Source of the DNA: Desulfocapsaceae bacterium
Lineage (GTDB): Bacteria > Desulfobacterota > Desulfobulbia > Desulfobulbales > Desulfocapsaceae
Direction: 5' to 3'
Length of the DNA stretch: 51,069 bases
Assembly: GCA_030653035.1 (NCBI GenBank)
Contig: JAUSAB010000085.1
Coordinates: 1-51,069, forward strand
Below are positions 24,084 to 32,492 of the stretch, in pieces (the stretch's first letter is position 1; each line of letters begins with the position of its first letter). A program made the translations under genes and the position numbers. The notes beneath the pieces were generated by a model. It was not told the origin of the DNA. It searched no databases and saw only the letters and a list, made by a program, of their open reading frames with translations.

Positions 24084-25145
24084 CTATTTCAGTTTAATCT
24101 CCGTCCACAACTTGTTCTTCAGGCGCCGAACCTTGGCATTGGTGGCCTCCAGGGTTTCGAGTGTGGCTAAGGCCTTCTGATCCGGGAAGATGGCGGTCAG
24201 CTGTTTGAGTTCAGGATTGATAAAAGGCAGGGCTGCCGCATTGGGATTCCCGGCCCCGACATCATTACTGAGGCCGGCGGCATTCTTGCCGTCCATCAGA
24301 AAATCAATGAACTGGAGGGCCAGTTTTTTATTCTTCGCCTCCTTGGGGATGACCATATTGTCCAGGGCCAGCACAGCCCCTTCTTTGGGCAGGATAAAAT
24401 AAACCGTAAAATCACGCTTGGCAGCCAGGGCATCATTGCGGGCCTGAACCATGTCACTGGAATAGCCATGGGCAACCCAGATATTACCGACCGTCAACTC
24501 CTTGATATAGCTTGAGGAATTAAACGCTGCCCAATACGGTTTTGCCTTCATGATCACCTGCTGCGCCTCAAGAAGATGCTTCTCGTCCGTATCATTGACT
24601 GAATAGCCAAGATACTTGAGGGCCGCGCCGAACAGTTCATCGGCATCATCCATAACCGTCACCTTCCCCTTGATCTGCTCCAATACCTTGGGATCAAAAA
24701 TGACCGCCCAACTGGTTGGCTCAATCTCTTTTTCTTTCAGCCGCTGCACATTGAAACCGATCAGGGTGGTGGTATAGGCATAAGGCAGGGAATAGACATT
24801 GCCGGGATCATACGAACGATTGAGAAAACCGGGGTCCTGATTTTTGATATTGGCCAGGGCGCCCTTATCCAGCTTCTCCAGAAATCCTCGTTGAATCAAG
24901 GCCTGCACCGCATTCTGGGTGGGAATGACCAGATCATAGCCACTGGCACCGGCCAGGAGTTTGGCCATCATCTCTTCAGTGCCGGAATAATAATCCTGAA
25001 CCACCTTGCAGTTGCAACTCTGTTCAAAATTGGCAACCACCTCTTTTGAAAGGTAGTTGTTCCAGTTAAACAAATGCAACTCCTCACTGGCCAGGACCGG
25101 GGAGGCCAGAAACAACAGTATCAGTAAACTCAACAACCTCTTCAT
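24084..25145 (-). CDS. potD: Spermidine/putrescine ABC transporter substrate-binding protein
   Basis: A 353-residue periplasmic binding protein with signal peptide MKRLLSLLILLFLASPVLA. Family features include LHLFNWNNYLSKEVVANFEQ at the mature N-terminus, DYYSGTEEMMAKLLAG, YDLVIPTQNAVQ, LPYAYTTTLIGFN and the C-terminal KNKKLALQFIDFLMDGKNAA. It binds polyamines in the periplasm and delivers them to PotBC. The start has a gagga-type site. It is the last gene of the minus-strand potA-potB-potC-potD run, 26 bases after potC. Substrate preference (spermidine versus putrescine) cannot be assigned with confidence by eye; the order and length are those of classic PotD/PotF. Confidence 0.92.
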   Translation of the reverse strand: MKRLLSLLILLFLASPVLASEELHLFNWNNYLSKEVVANFEQSCNCKVVQDYYSGTEEMMAKLLAGASGYDLVIPTQNAVQALIQRGFLEKLDKGALANIKNQDPGFLNRSYDPGNVYSLPYAYTTTLIGFNVQRLKEKEIEPTSWAVIFDPKVLEQIKGKVTVMDDADELFGAALKYLGYSVNDTDEKHLLEAQQVIMKAKPYWAAFNSSSYIKELTVGNIWVAHGYSSDMVQARNDALAAKRDFTVYFILPKEGAVLALDNMVIPKEAKNKKLALQFIDFLMDGKNAAGLSNDVGAGNPNAAALPFINPELKQLTAIFPDQKALATLETLEATNAKVRRLKNKLWTEIKLK

Positions 25146-25171
25146 GTCAGTTTCCTCTTGTTAAAGGGATC

Positions 25172-25945
25172 TTATTCGCCGCGAAAAACAGCAGGAGACA
25201 ACCGGGATGCCACGGTAATCACCACCAGGGTCAGCAGCATCAACAAGGTTGACACTGCATTGACCTCAGGGGTGACCGCAATCTTGACCATGGAATAGAT
25301 CTGAAGTGGCAGGGTTGAACTACCGACTCCCGCCGTAAAAAAGGTGATCACAAAATCATCAATGGATAAGGTAAAGGCCATAAGAGCACCGGCCAGGATC
25401 CCCGGCATCAGCAGAGGCAGGGTAATCTCGCGGAAACAACGCCAAGGCGAGGCCCCAAGGTCGCGGGCCGCCTCGACCAGGCCCGGATCCATACTCGAGA
25501 TCCGAGCCTGCACCGCCAGGGCCACAAAGCCGATACAGAAGGTGATGTGGGCCAGCATAATGGACAACAGGCCGAGCGTCATATTGACCATAATAAAAAG
25601 CACCAGCAGGCTGACTCCCATCAGGATCTCCGGCATGGCAATTGGCGCCAGCACCAGCATCTGCAGGAGACGCTGACGCGATTGCTCCATGGCAAGTCCG
25701 GCCAGGGTGCCAAGGACCGTGGCCACAGCGGCACTGACACCGGCAATGATCAGCGAGTTCATGGCCGCAGTCAGCATCTCCTGATTATGAAACAGTTTTC
25801 CGTACCACTTCCAGGTAAAGCCCACCCACTCAGCGTTCAGCCTGGAGTCATTAAACGAGAAGACCACCACAATCACCAACGGCAGATAAAGAAAAAGATA
25901 GACCAGCGCAGCGCTGATCCATAATAACACATTTTTTCTCTGCAT
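25172..25945 (-). CDS. potC: Polyamine ABC transporter permease
   Basis: A 257-residue inner-membrane permease with about six helices and the transporter inner-membrane signature AARDLGASPWRCFREITLPL near residue 160, which contacts the ATPase. The usual N-terminal LYLPLVIVVVFSFNDSR of PotC/PotI is present. The start chosen is the ATG at 25945, preceded by gggagag and giving a normal N-terminus (MQRKNVLLWI). The longer frame from 25990 would overlap the end of potB. Sixteen bases separate it from potB and 26 from potD, so one operon is clear. Confidence 0.92.
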   Translation of the reverse strand: MQRKNVLLWISAALVYLFLYLPLVIVVVFSFNDSRLNAEWVGFTWKWYGKLFHNQEMLTAAMNSLIIAGVSAAVATVLGTLAGLAMEQSRQRLLQMLVLAPIAMPEILMGVSLLVLFIMVNMTLGLLSIMLAHITFCIGFVALAVQARISSMDPGLVEAARDLGASPWRCFREITLPLLMPGILAGALMAFTLSIDDFVITFFTAGVGSSTLPLQIYSMVKIAVTPEVNAVSTLLMLLTLVVITVASRLSPAVFRGE

Positions 25946-25961
25946 TATTGCCTCTCCCGCC

Positions 25962-26840
25962 TCAACGTCGTTGCCCCAACCGGGAACCAAGCAGGACCAC
26001 GGCCACCGCAGTCACGGTCAGCACCATGGACAGGACACTGCCAAATGGCCAGTCACGAGACTCCATGAACTGTTGCTTAATAACATTGCCGATCATGATC
26101 CCGTCGGTGCCACCAAGCAGATCAGGAATCGCAAACATGCCCAGCACCGGAATAAAGACCAGGATCGAGCCGGCAATGACCCCGGACAGGGAAAGAGGCC
26201 AAGTGATGAGCCAGAACCGCCGCCACTTCCCGGCACCCAGATCCTGAGCCGCATCCAGCAGATCAAGATCATGTTTTTCAAGATTGGCGTAAAGGGGCAG
26301 CACCATAAAGGGCAGATGCACATAGACCAGACAGACCAGCATCGCCGTCGGACTGTACATCAGGGTTACCGGCCCAACGCCAAAGAGATCGAGCACCCCG
26401 TTGAGCATCCGGGTCAAGGCCCCGACCGGACTGAAGATGATCATCCAGGCATAGATACGGACCAGAAAATTACTCCAGAACGGCAGAATCACCAGCAGGA
26501 GAAGAAGGTCACGGGACTTGCGGCCACTGCGGGCGATCATCAAGGCCAGGGGATATCCCATGACCATACAGATCAGGGTGGCAGCCACGGCATATCCTAT
26601 TGATTTTATAAATAAACGAATATAGATATCGGTACAGAGTAGTCGCTGCCAGTTTTCCAAGGTCAAATCGAGGGTTATTCGCCCATTTTCCTGGAGATAC
26701 CAAGGGGCCAGACCGCCGTATTCTCCGGGATAGCGGAATGAGGCAAAGAGCATGATCAAGGTGGGCGCCGCAAAGAATATCAACAGATATGCCATGGGCG
26801 GCAGGGAGAGCAGATATTTGGACCAGGACTTGCCCTGCAT
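25962..26840 (-). CDS. potB: Polyamine ABC transporter permease
   Basis: A 292-residue permease starting MQGKSWSKYLLSLPPMAYLL with six predicted helices. The EAA-type loop DAAQDLGAGKWRRFWLITWP lies near residue 180, and the FWSNFLVRIYAW segment is typical of PotB/PotH. The ATG at 26840 is four bases after the potA stop, implying translational coupling. The much longer frame starting at 26981 overlaps potA and is rejected. Together with PotC it forms the membrane channel of a polyamine importer. Confidence 0.92.
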   Translation of the reverse strand: MQGKSWSKYLLSLPPMAYLLIFFAAPTLIMLFASFRYPGEYGGLAPWYLQENGRITLDLTLENWQRLLCTDIYIRLFIKSIGYAVAATLICMVMGYPLALMIARSGRKSRDLLLLLVILPFWSNFLVRIYAWMIIFSPVGALTRMLNGVLDLFGVGPVTLMYSPTAMLVCLVYVHLPFMVLPLYANLEKHDLDLLDAAQDLGAGKWRRFWLITWPLSLSGVIAGSILVFIPVLGMFAIPDLLGGTDGIMIGNVIKQQFMESRDWPFGSVLSMVLTVTAVAVVLLGSRLGQRR

Positions 26841-26844
26841 GATG

Positions 26845-27945
26845 TCAGTCCAGCACCAGATGGCCGGCATCGCATGACCAGGCCACTTCCACCTGGTCAC
26901 CGACTTCAAAGAAATTGGTCCGTCCGGATGCGGAATTGGCAAGCAGGGCCTCAAGCAGGAGACCATTAGCCAGGGTGACAATATAGACGGTCACATCTCC
27001 CAGATACAATAGATCATGGACATGACCCGTGAAATGAGACTCATCATCGGCAGAGTTGACGATGGCGGCAGCAATGCGAATCTTTTCCGGACGCAGGGTC
27101 AGGGCACAACGACTGCCGGCAGCAAACTTAGTCTCCGACCTGCACACATGCACCGGGCCAAGCCCATCCAGCTCCACAATAACAGAATCTCCCTGCTGTT
27201 CCCTGACCCGCCCCTCCAATAAATTACATTTACCAATAAAATCAGCGACAAAACGACTATTGGGAACGCCATACAACCGCTCAGGAACATCCACCTGGAC
27301 AATCTTGCCGCAATCCATCACCGCAATCCGGTGTGACAAGGCCAGGGCCTCACCTTGATCATGGGTCACATAAATAAAGGTAATCCCAATATCCTTCTGC
27401 AGATTTATAAGCTCAATCTGCATCTGTTCGCGTAACTTGGCATCAAGCGCCGACAAGGGTTCATCGAGGAGCAACAACCGGGGACGGTTCACCAGGGCCC
27501 TTGCAATGGCAATCCGTTGTTTCTGACCACCGGACAAGGCATCGGGATATTGCCTGGCCTTATCCGGCAGACGCACATCATCAAGCGCCTCTGCCACCCT
27601 GGCCTGGATCTCTTTTTTGGCAATTCCTGCCATCCGTAAGGGAAAGGCAATATTCTCAGCCACCGTCATGTGGGGAAACAGGGCGTAATTCTGAAAGATG
27701 GTATGAAGGGGACGGCGCTCAGGAGGAGCAGCAAGAATAGTCTTGCCATCAAGAAGGATATCGCCGCCATCCGGTTGATCAAATCCGGCGATAAGGCGCA
27801 ACAAGGTTGTCTTTCCACAGCCAGACGGCCCAAGCAGGGTAAAAAACTCCCCCGCCTCAATGTGCAAGGACACCTTATCCAGGGCCACGAAGTCATCAAA
27901 GTGGCGCGAGACCGTAACTATTTCCAGCAACTCGGTGATCTCCAT
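26845..27945 (-). CDS. potA: Polyamine ABC transporter ATP-binding protein
   Basis: A 366-residue ABC ATPase. Walker A is GPSGCGKTT (about 39-47), the Q-loop is in IFQNYALFPHM, the ABC signature is LSGGQKQRIAIARAL, Walker B is LLLLDEPLSALD and the H-loop is YVTHDQGEAL. The C-terminal TOBE-type regulatory domain (about 240-366) is as in PotA. It energises PotBC. First gene of the pot operon, it lies about 260 bases downstream of the dnaA stop, beyond a strong terminator, so it must have its own promoter in 27946-28122. That gap also holds a 9-bp hairpin (28000-28008 with 28015-28023) that may be part of its leader. Confidence 0.93.
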   Translation of the reverse strand: MEITELLEIVTVSRHFDDFVALDKVSLHIEAGEFFTLLGPSGCGKTTLLRLIAGFDQPDGGDILLDGKTILAAPPERRPLHTIFQNYALFPHMTVAENIAFPLRMAGIAKKEIQARVAEALDDVRLPDKARQYPDALSGGQKQRIAIARALVNRPRLLLLDEPLSALDAKLREQMQIELINLQKDIGITFIYVTHDQGEALALSHRIAVMDCGKIVQVDVPERLYGVPNSRFVADFIGKCNLLEGRVREQQGDSVIVELDGLGPVHVCRSETKFAAGSRCALTLRPEKIRIAAAIVNSADDESHFTGHVHDLLYLGDVTVYIVTLANGLLLEALLANSASGRTNFFEVGDQVEVAWSCDAGHLVLD

Positions 27946-28122
27946 TCCAGCGTAAAACGATTATTCGCTTTTCTCAAACAAGACAGAAACGCGAAGACAG
28001 TCGGTGAGCTGAAACTCACCGACGAGCAAGCGGTGACAAGACCATAAAAAAGGACAACGGAGGCTACACTCCGCCCACCTCATCGGTAGGATATCCACAT
28101 GTTTTCATAGCAGATACCAGCA

Positions 28123-28161
28123 TAAAAATCAAGCGGCCCGTGGGATCCCCCCCACAGGCCG
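28123..28161 (-). terminator. Intrinsic terminator of dnaA
   Basis: The 11-bp arms 28134-28144 and 28151-28161 pair with one G-T wobble around a six-base loop. Read on the minus strand, the GC-rich stem is followed by cttgattttta, giving the T-run. It sits 45 bases past the dnaA stop and separates dnaA from potABCD. Confidence 0.7.
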
Positions 28162-28205
28162 TGACCTTACGTAAAAACCAGACGCCACTCCGACACCGCT
28201 TCTGT

Positions 28206-29528
28206 CTAAATCTGTTTCACCTTATTATTGAGCAAATCCACCTGGGCCGAGACCGAGACATCACGCAAGATACGATCACTCACCACCTTGATTGCATGCA
28301 ATACGGTTGCATGATCCCGACCAAAGGCCTTGCCGATATCCGCCAGTGACTGCTGGGTATGCGCCCGACTGAGATACATGGCAACTTGCCGTGGAAACAC
28401 AATCTCCTTTTTCCGGGTACGTGACTGCATATCCTGGACACTGACATTAAACTGTGTACTGACAAACTCACCAATCATCATTGCCGAAAGATTTTTAGGG
28501 GCACCGACAACTCCCTCTACCACCTCGCGAACAAGGGCTATCTCGATCTGCCCACCCATGAGGGCGGATTTGGCGCGTATAGCGAGAATGGCAGATTCAA
28601 TCTGGCGCACATCACCTTTGATATGATGGGCAAGATAAGCAACAAATTCTTCTGTCAGCACAAGCCCCTGCGTTTCCGCTTTCTTCTGCACAATCCGCTG
28701 ACGAGTCAGAATATCCGGCGCCTGGATAGTAGTTACCAGCCCGGAGGTCATCCGGGAACGAAACTCATCATCAATACCATTCAGCTCCCGAGGGACGCTA
28801 TTAGCGGTCAGAATCACCCTTTTCCCCCCTTTAATCAGGGCATCAAGGAGTTCGTTCAGCTCCTCCTGGGTCTTTTTCTTACCGGTCAGCGAATGGACAT
28901 CTTCCACCAGCAGAATATCGCAATGATCATGATATTTACGCTTAAAACGGTCCATGCTGTTAGTTTGAATCTCGCGCACCATCTCGGCCGAGAATTGCTG
29001 AGCGGTCAGGTAATGAAGCCTGGTCGAAGGAGAGGTGGCCAGGATCTGATGGGCAACCGCATGGGTCAGATGACTTTTACCAAGCCCGGTTGAACTGTTG
29101 ATATAGAGACAGGGGCCAACGGTATCCGTCCCCGTAACAATTGACTGACAGGCTGACATGGCCAAAAGGTTGCTGTCGCCTACCATAAACTCATCGAAGG
29201 TGTAACGGGGATGCAGGGATCGGACCGATGACCTGCTGTCAGGAACATGCGGTAGACGTAACTGACCCGTCTGTGGCGATGCAGGAAGGCTCTTCAGCCC
29301 CTCCTCGCATAAAATGACCTGCCTGCCGCCCCCATCTATTTCGTTGACCTTGTCCTGGATCTGACCAAGATGATGTTGAGTTAGATGAGCACGATAGAAT
29401 CGATCCGGACACGAAAGTCGTATATTTTTATCATCACAGCCCACACACTCAAGGGGCTCAATCCAGAGATTATAGACATTCTCCGTAAGCACATCACGCA
29501 AACTCTCTTTTATTTTCTGCCACACCAT
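28206..29528 (-). CDS. dnaA: Chromosomal replication initiator DnaA
   Basis: A 440-residue protein. Domain I (about 1-75) starts MVWQKIKESLRDVLTENVYN. A short linker follows, then the AAA+ domain III (about 108-330) entered by YTFDEFMVGDSNLLA, with Walker A STGLGKSHL (Lys151), Walker B ILLVEDVHSL and sensor/arginine region FRSRMTSGLV. Domain IV ends with RTRKKEIVFPRQVAMYLSR and the signature SLADIGKAFGRDHATVLHA. The ATG at 29528 has an aagga site and matches the family N-terminus better than the longer frame. Compared with the canonical form, Walker B has ED instead of DD, and the signature loop has one residue fewer (FGRDH versus FGGRDH). dnaN and recF are not adjacent. A candidate origin lies just upstream. 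Confidence 0.93.
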   Translation of the reverse strand: MVWQKIKESLRDVLTENVYNLWIEPLECVGCDDKNIRLSCPDRFYRAHLTQHHLGQIQDKVNEIDGGGRQVILCEEGLKSLPASPQTGQLRLPHVPDSRSSVRSLHPRYTFDEFMVGDSNLLAMSACQSIVTGTDTVGPCLYINSSTGLGKSHLTHAVAHQILATSPSTRLHYLTAQQFSAEMVREIQTNSMDRFKRKYHDHCDILLVEDVHSLTGKKKTQEELNELLDALIKGGKRVILTANSVPRELNGIDDEFRSRMTSGLVTTIQAPDILTRQRIVQKKAETQGLVLTEEFVAYLAHHIKGDVRQIESAILAIRAKSALMGGQIEIALVREVVEGVVGAPKNLSAMMIGEFVSTQFNVSVQDMQSRTRKKEIVFPRQVAMYLSRAHTQQSLADIGKAFGRDHATVLHAIKVVSDRILRDVSVSAQVDLLNNKVKQI

Positions 29529-29570
29529 GCCAGTTCCTTCTCCACGTCGCACGTTAACGATAGTGTACAA

Positions 29571-30130
29571 AGTCGATAAAAAGCTATTTAAGACAATTTA
29601 TCGCCATAATAATCCAAGATACCATGTGCCAGATCCTTGAAAAGACGAAAATTCTCTCCAGGATACTCCCCAACTACAGAATGCCATCCCCCTTATCAAC
29701 AACGCTTAAAAAAAACAAAAAGATCTTTTTTTATCAAATCACGGTTCGTGTTAAAACCTAAATCCGGCATTCAGTCAAAGATGATTGAAGCCCATTTTGC
29801 AAGCCATCCATGCCCATGCAATCATCCACGTCAGAGGGCGTGATACTTGATATCCAGGCCCACCCCCCCCCAGACCCTTTGATTTTGGGGCATCAACAAC
29901 ATTGCTCTTTTTATCGTGTTATCCCCACATGTTAATCACAGCACTCACAAGTTATCAACAATTACCAAAAAATCAATAGCTCAACATACCTTAACAAATC
30001 GATTATTTACTCAAAATATCGCCACATTCAACCGGGTACAATTTGAATATATCGCTATATCAACTACTCCCGCCGAACCGTTTTTTTCTTTTTTTCATCC
30101 CCGATAAAAACCTCTGACAGCCCCCTGGAA
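29571..30130. other. Candidate chromosomal replication origin (oriC)
   Basis: A gene-free stretch of about 560 bases between dnaA and comF. It has perfect TTATCAACA sites at 29693-29701 and 29952-29960, plus one-mismatch DnaA-box relatives TTATCCCCA (29919-29927) and TTAATCACA (29932-29940). The last three boxes share one orientation within 42 bases. AT-rich sequence (29960-30110), including runs such as tttttttctttttttc, could be the unwinding element. Genes on the two sides mostly run outward. A run of nine C bases lies at 29863-29871. Supported by position and motifs, but unproven. Confidence 0.55.
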
Positions 30131-30137
30131 ATGAAAA

Positions 30138-30887
30138 TCAGGATAGCTCTTGCCCAGCCACCCGGGCAATCGTCACCACGCGGATCTCGGCGGCGCCAGC
30201 CGCCAGAAGGGCCTTACTGCACTCGGTGACCGTCGTACCGGTGGTCAAGACATCATCTACCAGGAAGATCCGTCGGCCACAAACTGCTTCCGGACGCCTG
30301 ACAGCAAAAGCGGCCCGCAAGTTTTTTCTGCGGGCTACGCCACCCAGAGTAGTTTGCGGCGGGGTATCACGCGTCCGAATTAAGGCATCAACAAGAAACG
30401 CCTCCCCCGCTTCCGGGAAAAAAATCCGGGCCAGGAGCAATGATTGATTGAGTCCCCGTTTTTTCAAGCGGCCAGCAAAGAGCGGCACCGGGACAATGCG
30501 ATCCACCTCTGGCTGAAAGTCATATAGGAAATCAAGGACAAAAGGCTCAATGACTGCCGCCAGCACTGGCAACGTTCGGGTATCTGCCGCATATTTCAAG
30601 CGATGGAGCAGATGACTGACCGGGGCCTCATAACGGACAACTGCGCGAGCCATGGCGTACACCGGCGGCTGCCGAAGACAAGAACCGCAGAGATGATCTC
30701 CACCACTGCTGTCAGGAAATTCCCGGCCACAGCAGGAACAAAGAGGAGATTGCAGATAATGAATCAGGGAATGACAATCAGCGCAGATTGCCTGCCCCTT
30801 CCGGGTAAGAGCAATCTGACAGAAAGAACAGCGGGAGGGAAAAATCAGCTCCACACAACCCCGCCCCCATCTTCGCCAGGGAATCAT
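30138..30887 (-). CDS. comF: ComF-family phosphoribosyltransferase-like protein
   Basis: A 249-residue ComF/GntX-type protein. The N-terminal zinc-ribbon cysteines are CSFC, ICADC, CSCCGREF and LCGSC (about 18-70). The C-terminal PRTase domain has RLKKRGLNQS, TPPQTTLGGVARRKNLRAAF and the PRPP-binding loop FLVDDVLTTGTTV. ComF proteins are needed for DNA uptake in naturally competent bacteria, but the family is widespread and no other competence gene is seen here. The exact start is uncertain: the longest frame begins with TTG at 30953, and ATGs at 30905 and 30887 give normal N-termini. The latter is chosen because it places the first cysteines at the usual distance. It runs toward oriC, the only gene here facing the origin. 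Confidence 0.85.
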   Translation of the reverse strand: MIPWRRWGRGCVELIFPSRCSFCQIALTRKGQAICADCHSLIHYLQSPLCSCCGREFPDSSGGDHLCGSCLRQPPVYAMARAVVRYEAPVSHLLHRLKYAADTRTLPVLAAVIEPFVLDFLYDFQPEVDRIVPVPLFAGRLKKRGLNQSLLLARIFFPEAGEAFLVDALIRTRDTPPQTTLGGVARRKNLRAAFAVRRPEAVCGRRIFLVDDVLTTGTTVTECSKALLAAGAAEIRVVTIARVAGQELS

Positions 30888-31050
30888 GGGAAAGCCATCA
30901 ACCATAAAGCAAGAGAATACATGAGAAAACGCAACCTTAACACTCCTTCTCAAATGAGTAAACGGAACGATTCCCTCCTTGTATCGATTTCATCCACCTT
31001 TTGTCAAGGCAAGAGAACAACCTCGGCCACTCTGATCCGCAAACCATCCT

Positions 31051-31234
31051 GAACCGGGAATTGGCAGCCAAGTTCCCGGTTCCTTATAAAAAAGCTGGCA
31101 GAGCGGCAATATCGTATGCTATGATGACCGCCAAGAGTTGGATAACGGCTACGCTATCACCCGGGACAAAATAGCACTCATGTCGTATTTATCTGTAATG
31201 GTGAGGAAATATTCTTTCACCATTACATTTTTTT
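31051..31234 (+). promoter_or_regulatory. Leader region of icd with terminator-like hairpin
   Basis: Within the ~350-base gap before icd, a strong hairpin is formed by 31051-31060 and 31073-31082 (10 bp) continued by ttgg/ccaa. A possible -10 (TATGAT, 31120-31125) follows. Just before the icd ribosome binding site, the perfect 10-bp arms 31195-31204 and 31217-31226 are followed by a T-run (31228-31234). On the plus strand this has the form of an intrinsic terminator or attenuator inside the icd leader, since no other plus-strand gene lies upstream. Confidence 0.5.
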
Positions 31235-31258
31235 CTTGAAGGAATGGAGGATTTTCCA

Positions 31259-32470
31259 ATGACGCAAATCAAAATGACTACCCCGCTTGTTGAAATGGAC
31301 GGCGATGAAATGACCCGCATCATCTGGGCCGATATCAAAAACGAGCTGCTTCTGCCCTATATCGATCTCAAAACTGAATATTACGACCTCGGCCTGCCCT
31401 ACCGCGATGAGACGGATGACAGCGTCACCGTTGCCGCCGCTGAGGCCATCAAGAAATATGGCGTCGGCGTCAAATGCGCCACCATCACCCCCAATGCCCA
31501 GCGCGTTGACGAATATAAGCTAAAAAAGATGTGGAAAAGCCCCAACGGCACCATCCGCGCCATCTTAGACGGCACGGTCTTTCGCGCCCCCTTGGTGGTA
31601 AACTGTATCAAACCCTCGGTGCGCACCTGGGAAGCGCCGATCACCATTGCCCGTCACGCCTATGGCGATATCTACCGCAACACCGAATATCGTGTCCCCG
31701 GCAAGGGCAAGGCGGAGCTGGTCTTCACCGCTGAGAACGGCAAGGAATGGCGCGAAACCATTTACGACTTCGAAGGTCCCGGTATCATTCAGGGCGTACA
31801 TAACAAGGACAACTCCATTGCCAGTTTTGCCCATGCCTGTTTCAATTATGCCCTCGATATCAAGCAGGATCTGTGGTTCTCCACCAAGGACACCATCTCC
31901 AAAATCTATGACCACCGCTTCAAGGATATCATGCAGGAGATTTATGATGCCGAATACGCGCAAAAATTCAGCGCCGCCGGTATAGAATACTTCTACACCC
32001 TGATTGATGACGCCGTGGCCAGGGTCATTCGTTCACGCGGCGGATTTATCTGGGCCTGCAAGAATTACGACGGCGATGTCATGAGCGATATGGTCGCCAC
32101 CGCCTTTGGCTCTTTAGCCATGATGACCAGCGTCCTGGTTTCACCGGATGGCTGCTTTGAATATGAAGCCGCCCATGGAACCGTCACCCGCCATTACTAC
32201 CAGCATCTCGAGGGCAAACAAACCTCGACCAACTGTATGGCCACCCTCTTTGCTTGGACCGGTGCCCTTAAAAAACGTGGACAGCTCGACAACATACCCG
32301 ATCTAGTAAGTTTTGCCGACATGCTGGAGACAGCATCTCTGGCCACCATCGAAGAGGGCTGCATGACCAAGGATCTGGCGCTCATCACCGAGCTGGCAAG
32401 CCCAAGAGTAGTCAACACCCGCGATTTCATCATCGAGATTCGCAAGAAACTCGATCAGATGCTGGCGTGA
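31259..32470 (+). CDS. icd: NADP-dependent isocitrate dehydrogenase (eukaryotic-type homodimer)
   Basis: A 403-residue enzyme that converts isocitrate to 2-oxoglutarate. It begins [20 protein letters not shown] and keeps the family landmarks [43 protein letters not shown] and GTVTRHYYQ. These mark the type II (human IDH1/rhizobial-like) subfamily and not the E. coli-type Icd. The TRHYY region and the R of HGTVTRH indicate NADP use. The ATG at 31259, eight bases after ggagg, is chosen over an upstream GTG/ATG-type extension (MEDFP). It is first of a plus-strand run leaving the origin region, 22 bases before the epimerase start. It would supply glutamate precursors and reducing power in an incomplete or reversible TCA cycle. 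Confidence 0.95.
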   Translation: MTQIKMTTPLVEMDGDEMTRIIWADIKNELLLPYIDLKTEYYDLGLPYRDETDDSVTVAAAEAIKKYGVGVKCATITPNAQRVDEYKLKKMWKSPNGTIRAILDGTVFRAPLVVNCIKPSVRTWEAPITIARHAYGDIYRNTEYRVPGKGKAELVFTAENGKEWRETIYDFEGPGIIQGVHNKDNSIASFAHACFNYALDIKQDLWFSTKDTISKIYDHRFKDIMQEIYDAEYAQKFSAAGIEYFYTLIDDAVARVIRSRGGFIWACKNYDGDVMSDMVATAFGSLAMMTSVLVSPDGCFEYEAAHGTVTRHYYQHLEGKQTSTNCMATLFAWTGALKKRGQLDNIPDLVSFADMLETASLATIEEGCMTKDLALITELASPRVVNTRDFIIEIRKKLDQMLA

Positions 32471-32492
32471 CCAGGTTTTCTCCAGGCTGAAA

